Assembly: GCF_900105065.1 (NCBI RefSeq)
Contig: NZ_LT629749.1
Coordinates: 2,728,001 to 2,792,000, forward strand
From: Friedmanniella luteola
Lineage (GTDB): Bacteria > Actinomycetota > Actinomycetes > Propionibacteriales > Propionibacteriaceae
Length of the DNA stretch: 64,000 nucleotides
Direction of reading: 5' to 3'
Shown here piece by piece: positions 1 through 8,702 of the stretch; positions within the stretch are counted from its first letter, which is position 1; the number at the start of each line of letters is the position of its first letter. The notes beneath the pieces are model-generated. The model did no database searches, was not told the origin of the DNA, and worked only from the letters and a program-made list of their open reading frames with translations. The translations under genes and the position numbers were made by a program.

Positions 1-134
1 TTCCCGGACCCGCTCGGCCGCGGTCCCCCCGGACCGCTCCGGGGCAGGACCCCTGGGGAGCAGACGCACCGACCCATCGTAGGCCAGACCGCGCGGGGTG
101 ACCCGACGACGAGCGCGACGCCCGGTCGACGCCC

Positions 135-1358
135 TCACGCGGCCCGCGCCAGCGCCGGCCCCAGCAGCCCGGCCAGGTCACCGCCGGTCGGCGGCACCAC
201 GCCCGTCAGCCCGAGCCAGCCGGTCAGCGACACCAGCTCGGCGGCCAGCTCCTCGGCCACCTCCGGCGTGGCCTGGCCGGGCTCCGCCCACGCCCCGTGC
301 ACCCGGAGCACCCCGGCCGCGCGGTCCGCCTTGAGGTCGACGCGGGCGACGAACGCGTCGTCGAGGAGGAACGGGTAGACGTAGTAGCCGTGCACCCGGC
401 GCTCCTGCGGGACGTAGATCTCGATCCGGTAGTGGAACCCGAAGAGCTCCTGCAGCCGGGCCCGCTCGAACACCATCGAGTCGAACGGGCTGAGCAGGGC
501 GCGGGCCCGGACCCGGCGGGGCACGCGCGCCTCGTGCCACAGGTAGAGCGGGCGTCCGGCGCGGCCCGTCACCCGGACGGGCAGCAGCAGCCCGTCCTCG
601 ACCAGCTCCGCCACCGCCTGCTGCGTCATCCCGGGCCGCGTCCGGAAGTAGTCCCGCAGGCTGGGCTCGCTGGCCACCCCCAGCGCCCGTGCCGCCCGGG
701 CCACCAGGCCGCGCACCGAGTCCTCGGGCGAGGGGGTCGGCGCGGCCAGCACCGCGGCCGGGAGGACGCGCTCGGGCAGGTCGTAGACGCGCTCGAACTG
801 GCTGTTCCGCCAGGCCGAGGTCACCTCACCGCAGTAGAAGAGCCACTCCAGCACCGTCTTCACCGCCGACCAGTTCCAACCCCACTGGCTGCGGTCGCGC
901 TGCTCGACCACCTCGAGCTGCCGGGCGCTGACCGGTCCTCGCGCCGCCACCTGCGCCCGCACGTGCTCGACGAGCCCCGGCTGCTCGCGGGCCGCGCGCT
1001 CCACCCCGCTCCACACGTCCCGGTAGCCCTGCTGGGCGCGGAAGCGCAGCAGGGGCTGCAGGTTGACGTCGAGCAGGCTGGCCGCGTGCCCCCAGTACTC
1101 GTACAGCCGGCGGGGCGGGCGGTGGGCCGCCCGCTCCAGCAACCCGGTGTCGTAGGGCCCCAGCCGGGAGTAGAGCGGGACGAAGTGGGCCCGGGTGACG
1201 ACGTTGACCGAGTCGATCTGGAACTGGCCCAGCCGGCTGGTCACCGCCTGCACGTCCCGCAGGCCCACCACCCGCTCCGGTCGCGGCGCGGCGAGGCCCT
1301 GCGCGGCCACCGCGACCCGGCGGACCTCGGCAGCGCTCAGGGACTCACGTGCAGGCAT
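135..1358 (-). CDS. Winged-helix DNA glycosylase, AlkZ/YcaQ family
   Basis: This 407-residue protein belongs to the HTH_42 (AlkZ/YcaQ) family of DNA glycosylases, which remove bulky or crosslinked alkylated bases; it should act on chromosomal DNA. The N-terminal part carries the signature Q47-I-D49 followed by SVNVV and RAHF..PLYSRLG, where the QxD-type motif holds the catalytic residues in characterised members. The length matches the family (about 370-420). The ATG start is the first in frame. A hairpin and about 200 bases separate it from hpf upstream, so it is probably its own unit. Family assignment is firm; the lesion specificity (YcaQ-like interstrand crosslinks or AlkZ-like adducts) cannot be read from the sequence. 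Bases 1-134 beyond its stop hold nothing I can recognise. Confidence 0.85.
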   Translation of the reverse strand: MPARESLSAAEVRRVAVAAQGLAAPRPERVVGLRDVQAVTSRLGQFQIDSVNVVTRAHFVPLYSRLGPYDTGLLERAAHRPPRRLYEYWGHAASLLDVNLQPLLRFRAQQGYRDVWSGVERAAREQPGLVEHVRAQVAARGPVSARQLEVVEQRDRSQWGWNWSAVKTVLEWLFYCGEVTSAWRNSQFERVYDLPERVLPAAVLAAPTPSPEDSVRGLVARAARALGVASEPSLRDYFRTRPGMTQQAVAELVEDGLLLPVRVTGRAGRPLYLWHEARVPRRVRARALLSPFDSMVFERARLQELFGFHYRIEIYVPQERRVHGYYVYPFLLDDAFVARVDLKADRAAGVLRVHGAWAEPGQATPEVAEELAAELVSLTGWLGLTGVVPPTGGDLAGLLGPALARAA

Positions 1359-1517
1359 GCCCTGACGCTAGTGGGGACCACCGACAGTGTTGTCTGGCCT
1401 CGCTCCGCTCGACCGCGGGCCGCGCTCCTGGCCCCCGTCTTCGTCGTCGGCGCGCGGCCCGGCGCCGGAGACCGCCTGCCCCGGGACCTCTGCGCGCGGA
1501 GGGCTCGCGACGCAGCG

Positions 1518-1547
1518 GGGCCCGCCGAGCGGGTGCGCGGCGGGCCC
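1518..1547 (-). terminator. Hairpin terminator after hpf
   Basis: A perfect 10-bp inverted repeat (arms 1518-1527 and 1538-1547, core GGGCCCGCCG) with a 10-base loop lies just beyond the hpf stop codon on the minus strand. There is no T-run, as is usual for GC-rich actinobacteria. Confidence 0.6.
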
Positions 1548-1563
1548 GTGTCCGGGGTGCTGC

Positions 1564-2199
1564 TCAGCTCACAGCGTCGGCGAGCTCGTCGGCGGTGGTC
1601 AGGCGGATGACGCCGTAGTCGTACGCGCGGCGGCGGTAGACGACGCTCGGGGTGTGGTGCTCGGCGTCGATGTAGAGGTAGAAGTCGTGGCCGACGAGCT
1701 CCATGGCCATCAGCGCCTGGTCCAGGGTCATCGGGACGGCGGGGTGGCTCTTCTCGCGGACCACGAGCGGGCCGTCGCCCTGCACCTCGATGCCGGCGAC
1801 GGTGTGGCTCCCGTTGGTCTCGGCGTCGGCCGGGGTCAGGGGAGGCTCGGCGACGTCGAGACCGCTCTTGAGCGACTGCGGGGCGCGCTGCCCGTGGTGG
1901 ACGCGCTTGCGGTCCGCGGCGCGACGCAGCTGGGCCATCAGCCGGTCGAGCGCCATGTCGAACGCGGCGTTCTTGTCCTCGGCGGCCGCCTCGGCACGCA
2001 CGACGGGACCCTTGGTGCGCAGGGTGATCTCGACCCGGGCCGCCTGGTCGTGCTGTCGCTTGTTCCGTTCCGCCGACACCTCGACCTCGACGCGGATCAC
2101 CCGGTCGTCGAGCTTCTCGAGGCGGTTGATCTTCTCGTCGACGTACTGCCGGAACTGGTCCGACACCGAGCAGTGCCGGCCCTTGACGACAACATCCAT
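1564..2199 (-). CDS. hpf: Ribosome hibernation-promoting factor, long form
   Basis: Long-form HPF/RaiA (about 211 residues). The N-terminal HPF domain (MDVVVKGRHCSVSD onward, residues 1 to about 100) binds the 30S decoding region, and a linker leads to the C-terminal dimerisation domain (VVYRRRAYDYGVIRLT) that pairs ribosomes into 100S dimers in stationary phase or stress. The start is set here at the ATG at 2199: GGAGG at 2205-2209 lies five bases before it, whereas the in-frame ATG four codons upstream (2211) contains that Shine-Dalgarno sequence and has none of its own. It is the last gene of the conserved actinobacterial order mtrA-mtrB-lpqB-comF-hpf, separated from comF by about 250 bases, so it may have a separate promoter. 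Confidence 0.93.
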   Translation of the reverse strand: MDVVVKGRHCSVSDQFRQYVDEKINRLEKLDDRVIRVEVEVSAERNKRQHDQAARVEITLRTKGPVVRAEAAAEDKNAAFDMALDRLMAQLRRAADRKRVHHGQRAPQSLKSGLDVAEPPLTPADAETNGSHTVAGIEVQGDGPLVVREKSHPAVPMTLDQALMAMELVGHDFYLYIDAEHHTPSVVYRRRAYDYGVIRLTTADELADAVS

Positions 2200-2450
2200 C
2201 AGATCCTCCATCGGTGGTGGGTGGCCCGCTCCACGCGAAGCTGGTCCGGGGGCGCTGCACCGGGCCCGGACCTCCGTCCAGCCGCCGCCCCCGATCGGCT
2301 GCGGACGTGTGGAGCGGAGACGACGAAGGCGCCGGCCGCGCCCGGCCCGGGAGACCCGGGATCCGACGGTGCTCGCGGTGGCGCCATGACGTGACGTTAG
2401 TCCTGTGCCCGAGGCACCGGAAGGCGGGGGGTCCTCCCCTCAGGGACTCA

Positions 2451-3239
2451 TCAGGCTCCACCCAGGTCAGCGGCCGGAGCCTGGCTCGAGCGCCGCCCGG
2501 ACCGGGCGGGCCGGGCGGTCCGCGGGTCGGCGGCGGCCGCCACCGTGGCCGCCCCGAGCAGCACCGCACCGGCCGCCTCCACGGCCCGGGCCGCCTCCGC
2601 CAGGGTGCTCCCGGTGGTCACCACGTCGTCGACGAGGACGACGACCGCCCCCTCCGGCAGGGCCCGTTGCGGCCCCCGGCGGGCCCGCAGCGCCCCGGCG
2701 AGGTTGGCGCTGCGGGCGGCGGCCCCGAGGCCCGCCTGGTCACGGACGCCGAGGCGCTGCACGAGCAGCCGCCGGACCGTGACGGTGTGCACGGGCCGGA
2801 GCCGCCGGGCCGCCAGCCGGGCCAGCGTGGCCGTCGCGTCGTAGCCGCGGCGCCGCACGGCCGCCGCCGCCGAGGGCACCGGGACGAGCACGACCGGCCC
2901 CGTCCAACCGGAGCCGCGCAGCAGGGCCCGCACCGCCACCGCCAGCCGCCCGGCCAGCTCCGGCGCCAGGCCCAGCGCCCCGTGGTCCTTGTGCGCGGTC
3001 ACGAGGTGGCTGAGCAGCGGGTCGTAGGGACAGCAGGCGAGGGTCACCGGGCCCGTGCCCGTCGACGCCAGAGCCGGGCGGTGGCCGTGCAGCGCCGACC
3101 GGCAGCGCGGGCAGAGCCCCCAGCCCGGCTCGCGGCAGCCCGGGCAGACGGAGCCCAGCAGCAGGTCCGCCGCCGCCCCGCGGAGGGCGCGCCACCGTCC
3201 TGCGTCCACGGGACCAGTGTCGGGGGCCGCATCGACCAC
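2451..3239 (-). CDS. ComF family phosphoribosyltransferase-like protein
   Basis: A 262-residue ComF-type protein. Residues 32-46 hold a four-cysteine zinc site (CPGC and CPRC), and residues about 199-213 hold the PRPP-binding loop VVVLVDDVVTTGSTL typical of type I phosphoribosyltransferases. ComF of competent bacteria acts in DNA uptake; in actinobacteria the role is unproven. It lies 48 bases after lpqB on the same strand. The alanine/arginine-rich C-terminus after the PRTase fold is unremarkable. A recognisable family with unknown substrate. Confidence 0.85.
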   Translation of the reverse strand: MVDAAPDTGPVDAGRWRALRGAAADLLLGSVCPGCREPGWGLCPRCRSALHGHRPALASTGTGPVTLACCPYDPLLSHLVTAHKDHGALGLAPELAGRLAVAVRALLRGSGWTGPVVLVPVPSAAAAVRRRGYDATATLARLAARRLRPVHTVTVRRLLVQRLGVRDQAGLGAAARSANLAGALRARRGPQRALPEGAVVVLVDDVVTTGSTLAEAARAVEAAGAVLLGAATVAAAADPRTARPARSGRRSSQAPAADLGGA

Positions 3240-3287
3240 GGAGCGGGGCGGCCGTCGATCTGTGGACGGAGGACCCTCGCCGGAGGG

Positions 3288-5054
3288 TCAGCCCGGGTAG
3301 GCCAGGGCGCCGACGTCGGAGGTCAGTTGCTGCCACCGCGTGCCGTCGTCGCGGAACGCCCGCCCGTCGCGCGCGAGGACGACGGGGATCGAGGTCTGGG
3401 GCCGCAGCAGGGCGGTCAGCTGCACCGCGTCCCAGTCGTCGGTCAGGGTCTGCGACTCGACCGAGGACGCGTCGATGCTCACCGCGGTGGGGGCGTAGGG
3501 ACCACGGGCGGTGTCGGCGGCCAGGACCAGGAGCTCGGTCGCACTGCTCCAGGCGAGGTCCCGCGCGACCTGCAACGTCGAGTTCGTCAGCGGGGAGTCG
3601 GTGTCCAGCACCCGGTAGCCCTCCACGGAGATCTGGGCCGACCGGACGATGCGGGCCACCCCCAGCTGGGTGCTGCCGCCGGACTTCACGATCAAGGCCA
3701 TCCGCGACCCGTCCGGGGAGATCCGGAACGCGAGGACCCGTCCGGCCTCGAACACCTCCGGAGCAGCCACCTTCACGGTCTTGGTCTCCGTGGTCACCCA
3801 CATCCGCTGCTGCCCGCCCTGGTTGCCGACCGAGAACAGCTCGTCGGCCCGGCTGAACTGCGGGCGCAGCAGACCGGTGACCCCGTCCAGGACGGTGGTG
3901 AGGGTGGTGCTCGTGGTCGGGGTCCGGCGCAGGACCGTGCCCTCGTCGGTGACCACCGCGAGGTCGGTGCCGGGCACGGAGACCGCGAGGGAGGAGATGG
4001 CGTACCGACCCTGGCCGAGCGCCCCGGGGAACGGCTCCTCGGCCAGTGCGTCGGTGTTCGTGTTGATCCTCAGCAGGGCCTGGCCGTCACGTCGTGTCAC
4101 GTACAGCTGCTCGGCGGAGACGAGGGGCACCGGGTTGAGGTCGGGGCTGAGCGCGTCCAGCGGCACGGCCAGGTCGCCGCTCTCGCTCTGCGGCACCCGG
4201 AAGGCCTGGTTGTTGACCAGCAGCTGGACCTTCTTCACCCCGGTGACCTGCTGGAGCGTGTACCCGAGCTGGGCCGCCAACAGCCCTCGCTGGTTGTCGG
4301 TGGCCTGCAGGACGTCCTCGCTCAGGGGCACCTGGGCGACACCGTTCAAGATGGTGACCGAGTCGACGCTGAGCGTGGTCCTGGTCGGGGCTGCGGTCGA
4401 GACGGCCGCCGAGAGCCAGTCCGAGGGCCCGTCCAGCAGCGCCTTGACCAGGGCCGACGCCACGTTCCCGGGTGCTCGCAGGTCGGGCAGGTAGATGGGC
4501 TGCGGCGCGAGGGCGCCGGTGGCCCCGATGAAGTAGAGGTCGTAGCTGCGGTACAGGGTCTCGAACGCGCTGTCCCGGACGAACAGGCCCGAGAGCTGGT
4601 TCGCGATGCGCCACTCACCGTTCTCGCGCTCGAGCTGGAACACGAGGTCGAGGTCGACGGCCTGGGTCCGGAAGGTGTGCTCCTGGTCCAGCGCGCCCAG
4701 CACCTTGCCCTTGAGCCGGACCGCGTCGTCCCCCTCCTGCGTCGTCGATCCGCTGAAGATCGTCACGCCCTGGTCGGTGCTCCAGCTGGCGGCGGCGGCC
4801 TGGGTCATGAACTGCCGCGCGACGGAGTACCCGGGCTGGTAGTTGGCGTTCGCCCGCAGGAAGCCCTCGACGACCTGGCTGGCCGAGTCGCCCGCGGTCG
4901 GGGGCGCGACCTCGACGTTGACGCAGCTCTGGCACGCCGGTTGCTGTCCCTCGACCCGGTCCACGGGGCCGGAGGTGGGGATGTTCACGCAGCCGGCCAG
5001 CCCCGCCAGGGCGAGCCCGAGCAGGACGACCAGCAGGCGCTGGACCGGTCTCAT
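3288..5054 (-). CDS. lpqB: Lipoprotein LpqB, partner of MtrAB
   Basis: A 588-residue lipoprotein. The N-terminus has a hydrophobic stretch ending in the lipobox LAGC (Cys22 would be lipidated). A GerMN-type domain occupies roughly residues 190-300, and the C-terminal half is a beta-propeller-like LpqB domain with repeats such as SPDGSRMALIV. In mycobacteria LpqB interacts with the MtrB sensor and tunes the MtrAB response that links cell-wall turnover and division. Its start overlaps the mtrB stop by four bases (ATGA), which implies translational coupling. Length and context agree with the family. Confidence 0.95.
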   Translation of the reverse strand: MRPVQRLLVVLLGLALAGLAGCVNIPTSGPVDRVEGQQPACQSCVNVEVAPPTAGDSASQVVEGFLRANANYQPGYSVARQFMTQAAAASWSTDQGVTIFSGSTTQEGDDAVRLKGKVLGALDQEHTFRTQAVDLDLVFQLERENGEWRIANQLSGLFVRDSAFETLYRSYDLYFIGATGALAPQPIYLPDLRAPGNVASALVKALLDGPSDWLSAAVSTAAPTRTTLSVDSVTILNGVAQVPLSEDVLQATDNQRGLLAAQLGYTLQQVTGVKKVQLLVNNQAFRVPQSESGDLAVPLDALSPDLNPVPLVSAEQLYVTRRDGQALLRINTNTDALAEEPFPGALGQGRYAISSLAVSVPGTDLAVVTDEGTVLRRTPTTSTTLTTVLDGVTGLLRPQFSRADELFSVGNQGGQQRMWVTTETKTVKVAAPEVFEAGRVLAFRISPDGSRMALIVKSGGSTQLGVARIVRSAQISVEGYRVLDTDSPLTNSTLQVARDLAWSSATELLVLAADTARGPYAPTAVSIDASSVESQTLTDDWDAVQLTALLRPQTSIPVVLARDGRAFRDDGTRWQQLTSDVGALAYPG

Positions 5055-6769
5055 GATCCGCCCCGGCCCTGGTCGCTCCCGCTCGTGGCCAGCGGACCAC
5101 CGAGGACCAGGGTCTCCGGCGCTCCCACGGTCGGGCCCGGGAGCGCGGCGTCGGCCGCCGCCTCGGCGCGGACCGGGTCACTGGGCCCCAGGTAGTCCCG
5201 CGGCACCATCGGCAGCGGGGAGCTCTGCAGGATCGTCCCGGCGGTGCGCGGCAGGGTGAGCCGGAACTGGGCGCCCTGACCGGGTCTCCCCCACGCCGTC
5301 AGCCAGCCGCCGTGCAGGTTGGCGTCCTCCATCGAGATGGACAGCCCCAGCCCGGTCCCGCCGACCGTGCGCGCCCGCGCCGGGTCGGCGCGCCAGAAGC
5401 GGTGGAAGACCTGCTTGGCCTGGCTGGCCTGGAAGCCCACCCCGTGGTCGCGGACCGCCACGGCCACCGCCTCCTCGTCGCCGGCGATGAGGATCTCGAT
5501 CGGGTTGGTCTCGGCGTGCTCGATGGCGTTGACCAGCAGGTTGCGCAGGATCCGCTCGATCCGGCGGACGTCGACCTCGGCGATGGCCTCCCCGGTGGCG
5601 TGCACGACCACGGTCGTGCGGTTCGACGCGGCCAGCGCCGCGTTGGCCTCGACCACCCGGGCGACGACGCCGCGCAGGTCGACGGCGCTGAGCGCCAGCT
5701 CGGCCGCGCCCGCGTCGAAGCGGGAGATCTCCAGCAGGTCGCTGAGCAGCGACTCGAACCGGTCGAGCTCGTTCTGCAGCAGCTCGGTGGACCGCGCCGC
5801 GATGGGGTCGAAGTCCTCCCGGGCGTCGTGCAGCACCTCGGCAGCCATCCGCACGGTGGTCAACGGGGTCCGCAGCTCGTGGGAGACGTCGGAGACGAAG
5901 CGCTGCTGGACGGCGGACAGCTCCTCGAGGGTGTTGATCTGCTTCTGCAGCTCGCTGGCCATGTAGTTCATCGAGACGGCCAGCCGGGCCAGGTCGTCGG
6001 TGCCGCGGACCTGCATCCGGTCGTGCAGGTTCCCCGACGCCAGGCTCTCGGCCGCCTGGCGGGCGGCCCGCACCGGCGTCACCACCTGACGGCTGACCAG
6101 GGCGGCGATCAGGGTGAGCAGCACGATGAGGATGGCGCCGGTGGTGACGACGGCGTTCCGCAGCACCCGGAGGGTGGTGACCTCCTGGGTCAGCGGGAAG
6201 ATCAGGTACATCTGGTAGCGGCCCACCCCCGGCAGGGTGAGAGCGCTGCCGGCCGCCAGGCCGGGCTCAGCGGGTTGCCCGTTGCGCCAGTGGACCTCCG
6301 TGGGGGTGATCAGCAGGTCGTTGCTCTCGTTGACCTGCTTGACCAGCTCCGACGGGATGCTGTCGACCGCCACCTGACCCGCGGTCAGCGTCTGGCTGCG
6401 CGCCAGCACCACCACCTCGTACTGGCTGGTGCCACCCCCGCGGTTCGCGAACCCGTTCGCAAGGTCGTAGAGCAGGGTGTCGACGGTGCCGTCGTCCCCG
6501 GTCAGGTTGGCGTTGTTCAGCGTCTGCTGAGCCCGGTTCACCGCCTGCCGCGCCTCGTTCTCCGCGACCTCCTGCTTGCTCTTCATCACCCCCGACGTCG
6601 CCTGCTGCATCAGCAGGAACCCGCTCAGCACCAGCACGACGAGGGAGGCCACCAGCACGGACGCGATCACCCGGAACGGCAGCGAGCGCCACCACAGGGC
6701 GGCCGGCAGCCGCCACCAGACGACGGCGGTCCGTCGGCTGGGGGCGGCGGTCAGGCCGGGGACGCTCAC
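5051..6769 (-). CDS. mtrB: Sensor histidine kinase MtrB
   Basis: A 572-residue membrane histidine kinase. A first membrane segment lies at about residues 34-54, an extracytoplasmic domain at about 55-200 and a second membrane segment at about 204-226, followed by HAMP. The HisKA motif FVSDVSHELRTPL contains the phospho-accepting His297, and the ATPase domain shows NLLVNAIEH, DHGVGF and GGTGLGLSI boxes. It phosphorylates MtrA, encoded immediately upstream, and with LpqB controls genes for peptidoglycan hydrolases and division. It sits 31 bases after mtrA and overlaps lpqB by four bases. All kinase boxes are intact. Confidence 0.96.
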   Translation of the reverse strand: MSVPGLTAAPSRRTAVVWWRLPAALWWRSLPFRVIASVLVASLVVLVLSGFLLMQQATSGVMKSKQEVAENEARQAVNRAQQTLNNANLTGDDGTVDTLLYDLANGFANRGGGTSQYEVVVLARSQTLTAGQVAVDSIPSELVKQVNESNDLLITPTEVHWRNGQPAEPGLAAGSALTLPGVGRYQMYLIFPLTQEVTTLRVLRNAVVTTGAILIVLLTLIAALVSRQVVTPVRAARQAAESLASGNLHDRMQVRGTDDLARLAVSMNYMASELQKQINTLEELSAVQQRFVSDVSHELRTPLTTVRMAAEVLHDAREDFDPIAARSTELLQNELDRFESLLSDLLEISRFDAGAAELALSAVDLRGVVARVVEANAALAASNRTTVVVHATGEAIAEVDVRRIERILRNLLVNAIEHAETNPIEILIAGDEEAVAVAVRDHGVGFQASQAKQVFHRFWRADPARARTVGGTGLGLSISMEDANLHGGWLTAWGRPGQGAQFRLTLPRTAGTILQSSPLPMVPRDYLGPSDPVRAEAAADAALPGPTVGAPETLVLGGPLATSGSDQGRGGS

Positions 6770-6800
6770 GCCTCAGCCCGCCCTCGAGAGGGTGGTCATC

Positions 6801-7523
6801 TCAGGTCCGGACGGTCTCGCCGGCCTTGTAGCCGATGCCGCGGACGGTGACGACGATCTCGGGGTGCTCCGGGTCGCGCTCGATCTTGGACCGCAGCCGC
6901 TGCACGTGGACGTTGACCAGGCGCGTGTCGGCGGCGTGCCGGTAGCCCCAGACCTGCTCCAGCAGCACCTCACGGCTGAACACCTGCCAGGGCCGGCGCG
7001 CCAGCGCCAGCAGCAGGTCGAACTCCAGCGGCGTGAGCTGGATCGGCGTGCCGTCCCTCTTGACCGAGTGGCCGTCGACGCTGATGGAGAGGTCGCCGAT
7101 CTGCAGCGTCTCGGTCTCGGTCTCCTCCGGCGTCGGCACCCTCCGCAGCCGGGTCTTGATCCGGGCGATGAGCTCCTTGGCCTTGAACGGCTTGGACACG
7201 TAGTCGTCGGCGCCGGCCTCGAGGCCCTCGACGACGTCGATGGTGTCGGTCTTGGCCGTCAGCATGATGATCGGGACGCCCGAGTCCTGCCGGATGTCAC
7301 GGCAGACGTCCACGCCGTCGCGGCCGGGCAGCATCAGGTCCAGCAGCACGAGGTCCGGTCGTGCCTCGCGGAAGATCGCCAGCGCCTTGTCGCCGTACGC
7401 GCACCAGATGGGCTCGTAGCCCTCGTTGCGCAGCACGATGGACAGCATCTCGGCGAGCGCCGCGTCGTCGTCCACCACGAGCACCCGGCTCCGGGTGCCG
7501 TTATTCCTGGCCGATTCCGACAC
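6801..7523 (-). CDS. mtrA: Response regulator MtrA
   Basis: A 240-residue OmpR-family regulator. The receiver domain has the acidic cluster VVDDD (residues 17-20), phospho-acceptor Asp62 in LLDLMLPG, the switch threonine in MLTAK and the lysine in SKPF. A winged-helix DNA-binding domain follows, with the typical end VRGIGYKAGE. The start is GTG, with GGAGG ten bases before it. MtrA binds promoters of cell-wall hydrolase and replication genes in mycobacteria and streptomycetes. It heads the mtrA-mtrB-lpqB unit; the 141 bases upstream are AT-richer than average and probably hold the promoter, but I could not assign a confident -35/-10 pair. Confidence 0.97.
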   Translation of the reverse strand: MSESARNNGTRSRVLVVDDDAALAEMLSIVLRNEGYEPIWCAYGDKALAIFREARPDLVLLDLMLPGRDGVDVCRDIRQDSGVPIIMLTAKTDTIDVVEGLEAGADDYVSKPFKAKELIARIKTRLRRVPTPEETETETLQIGDLSISVDGHSVKRDGTPIQLTPLEFDLLLALARRPWQVFSREVLLEQVWGYRHAADTRLVNVHVQRLRSKIERDPEHPEIVVTVRGIGYKAGETVRT

Positions 7524-7664
7524 GATTTCTTGACCTCCGTCTACCGGTTCTCCCGGTGTATTCCCCGCCGCTCCTCGATCTTATGCACCAACCGTTACCT
7601 CGAGGTGCGCTCGGGCCGGGCGTGGCGGTCTTCTCCCCCTCCGGAGGACGACGTCCGGAGCCGC

Positions 7665-8234
7665 TCAGTTCAGCTCGGGGTCCTCGACCCAGGTGGCGAA
7701 GAAGGCCGTCTCACCGGGCTGGCGGCGCAGCACCACCCGCCACAGGTCCAGCGGCTTGCGGCCGAAGACGTCCTCGTAGGTGGCCTCCGCCAGGTGCCAG
7801 CGGCCCTGCGCGATCTCGTCCTGCAGCTGCCCCGCGGACCACCCCGCGTAGCCCGCGAAGATCCGCAGGTCGCGGTAGGCGCCGGCCACGATCTCGATCG
7901 GTGTGTCGAGGTGCAGCAGGCCCACCGTGTCGAACAGCGGCCGCCAGCCGGGCGGCTCCTCCCCCGGCGTCCGCACGCTCGCCAGGCAGATGGCGCCGTT
8001 CGGCGAGACCGGCCCGCCGTGGAACAGCAGCCGCGGCTCCGAGACCGAGCCCACCCAGTCGGGCAGGACGGCGTCCAACGAGGTCTGGGAGATCTCGTTG
8101 AGGATCACGCCGAGGGCACCGTCCTCGTCGCAGTCGAGCACGAGCACCACGGTCTGGTCGAAGACCCCGTCGGCGATGAGCACGCTGGAGACCAGCAGGC
8201 TGCCGGGACTGGGGCTGCCCGGCGGCCGGCTCAT
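7665..8234 (-). CDS. YqgE/AlgH family protein
   Basis: A 189-residue UPF0301 (YqgE/AlgH) protein, recognised by SLLVSSVLIADGVFDQTVVLV near the N-terminus, then GVILNEIS and LLFHGGPVSPNG. The biochemical function of the family is unknown; in Pseudomonas AlgH was linked to alginate regulation. The start ATG overlaps the stop of the upstream VanZ-like gene (ATGA at 8231-8234), so the two are co-transcribed and probably coupled. Length is normal for the family. Confidence 0.9.
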   Translation of the reverse strand: MSRPPGSPSPGSLLVSSVLIADGVFDQTVVLVLDCDEDGALGVILNEISQTSLDAVLPDWVGSVSEPRLLFHGGPVSPNGAICLASVRTPGEEPPGWRPLFDTVGLLHLDTPIEIVAGAYRDLRIFAGYAGWSAGQLQDEIAQGRWHLAEATYEDVFGRKPLDLWRVVLRRQPGETAFFATWVEDPELN

Positions 8235-8698
8235 GCGACCCCCGCGCGGCTGGGGGCCGGGTCCGCGGTCCCCGCCGCGGCCGTGGACCGGGGCGCGGCG
8301 CGGCGCAGCAGCCCGACGGCCACCAGCGCGCCCGCGGCGATGCCCACCCCGTCGGCGAGCGCGTCCAGGGGGTCACCCGTCCGGCCGGTGTAGAAGGTGT
8401 GCTGCACGACCTCGCTGACCACGGCGTGCGCGGCGAAGACCCCGACCACCACCAGCAGCGTCCGCCGGGACGGCCGCCGGCCCCGCGCCAGCCGCCGCAG
8501 CCCGAGCGCCAGCAGCAGCAGCCCGACGGGCAGCGCGAAACCCAGCCCGTGCTCCAGCTTGTCCGCGTGCGGGAACCAGCCGGGGCTGGGCGGCCCGCTC
8601 ACGCGGTAGAGGCCCCACAGCTGGGCCGCGACCGCCAGACCGGCCAGCACGGCGACCCCCGGCCAGCGCGACCGGTCCCCCGTTGCTCGGTCGGTCAT
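8231..8698 (-). CDS. VanZ family membrane protein
   Basis: A 155-residue integral membrane protein with about four hydrophobic segments. The pattern HADKLEHGLGFALPVGLLLLAL and the later VVSEVVQHTFYTGRTGDPLDALADGVGIAAGA match the VanZ-like fold (KxxH..F and E..Q......R..D..D...N/G). The molecular role is unknown; VanZ of enterococci gives low-level teicoplanin resistance. The gene lies four bases after the malic enzyme stop and overlaps YqgE, forming a three-gene run. Confidence 0.8.
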   Translation of the reverse strand: MTDRATGDRSRWPGVAVLAGLAVAAQLWGLYRVSGPPSPGWFPHADKLEHGLGFALPVGLLLLALGLRRLARGRRPSRRTLLVVVGVFAAHAVVSEVVQHTFYTGRTGDPLDALADGVGIAAGALVAVGLLRRAAPRSTAAAGTADPAPSRAGVA

Positions 8699-8702
8699 CG
8701 TC

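Noticed and set aside
2431-2455. Hammerhead-like CTGATGAGTCC on the minus strand at the end of comF
   Set aside because: The core GAAA after stem II is absent and the motif overlaps the comF stop codon, so a ribozyme is not supported.
2214-5195. A 993-codon plus-strand frame opposite comF and lpqB
   Set aside because: Composition is Arg/Gly/Pro/His-rich without domains; the minus-strand genes have clear motifs, lipobox and ribosome binding sites.
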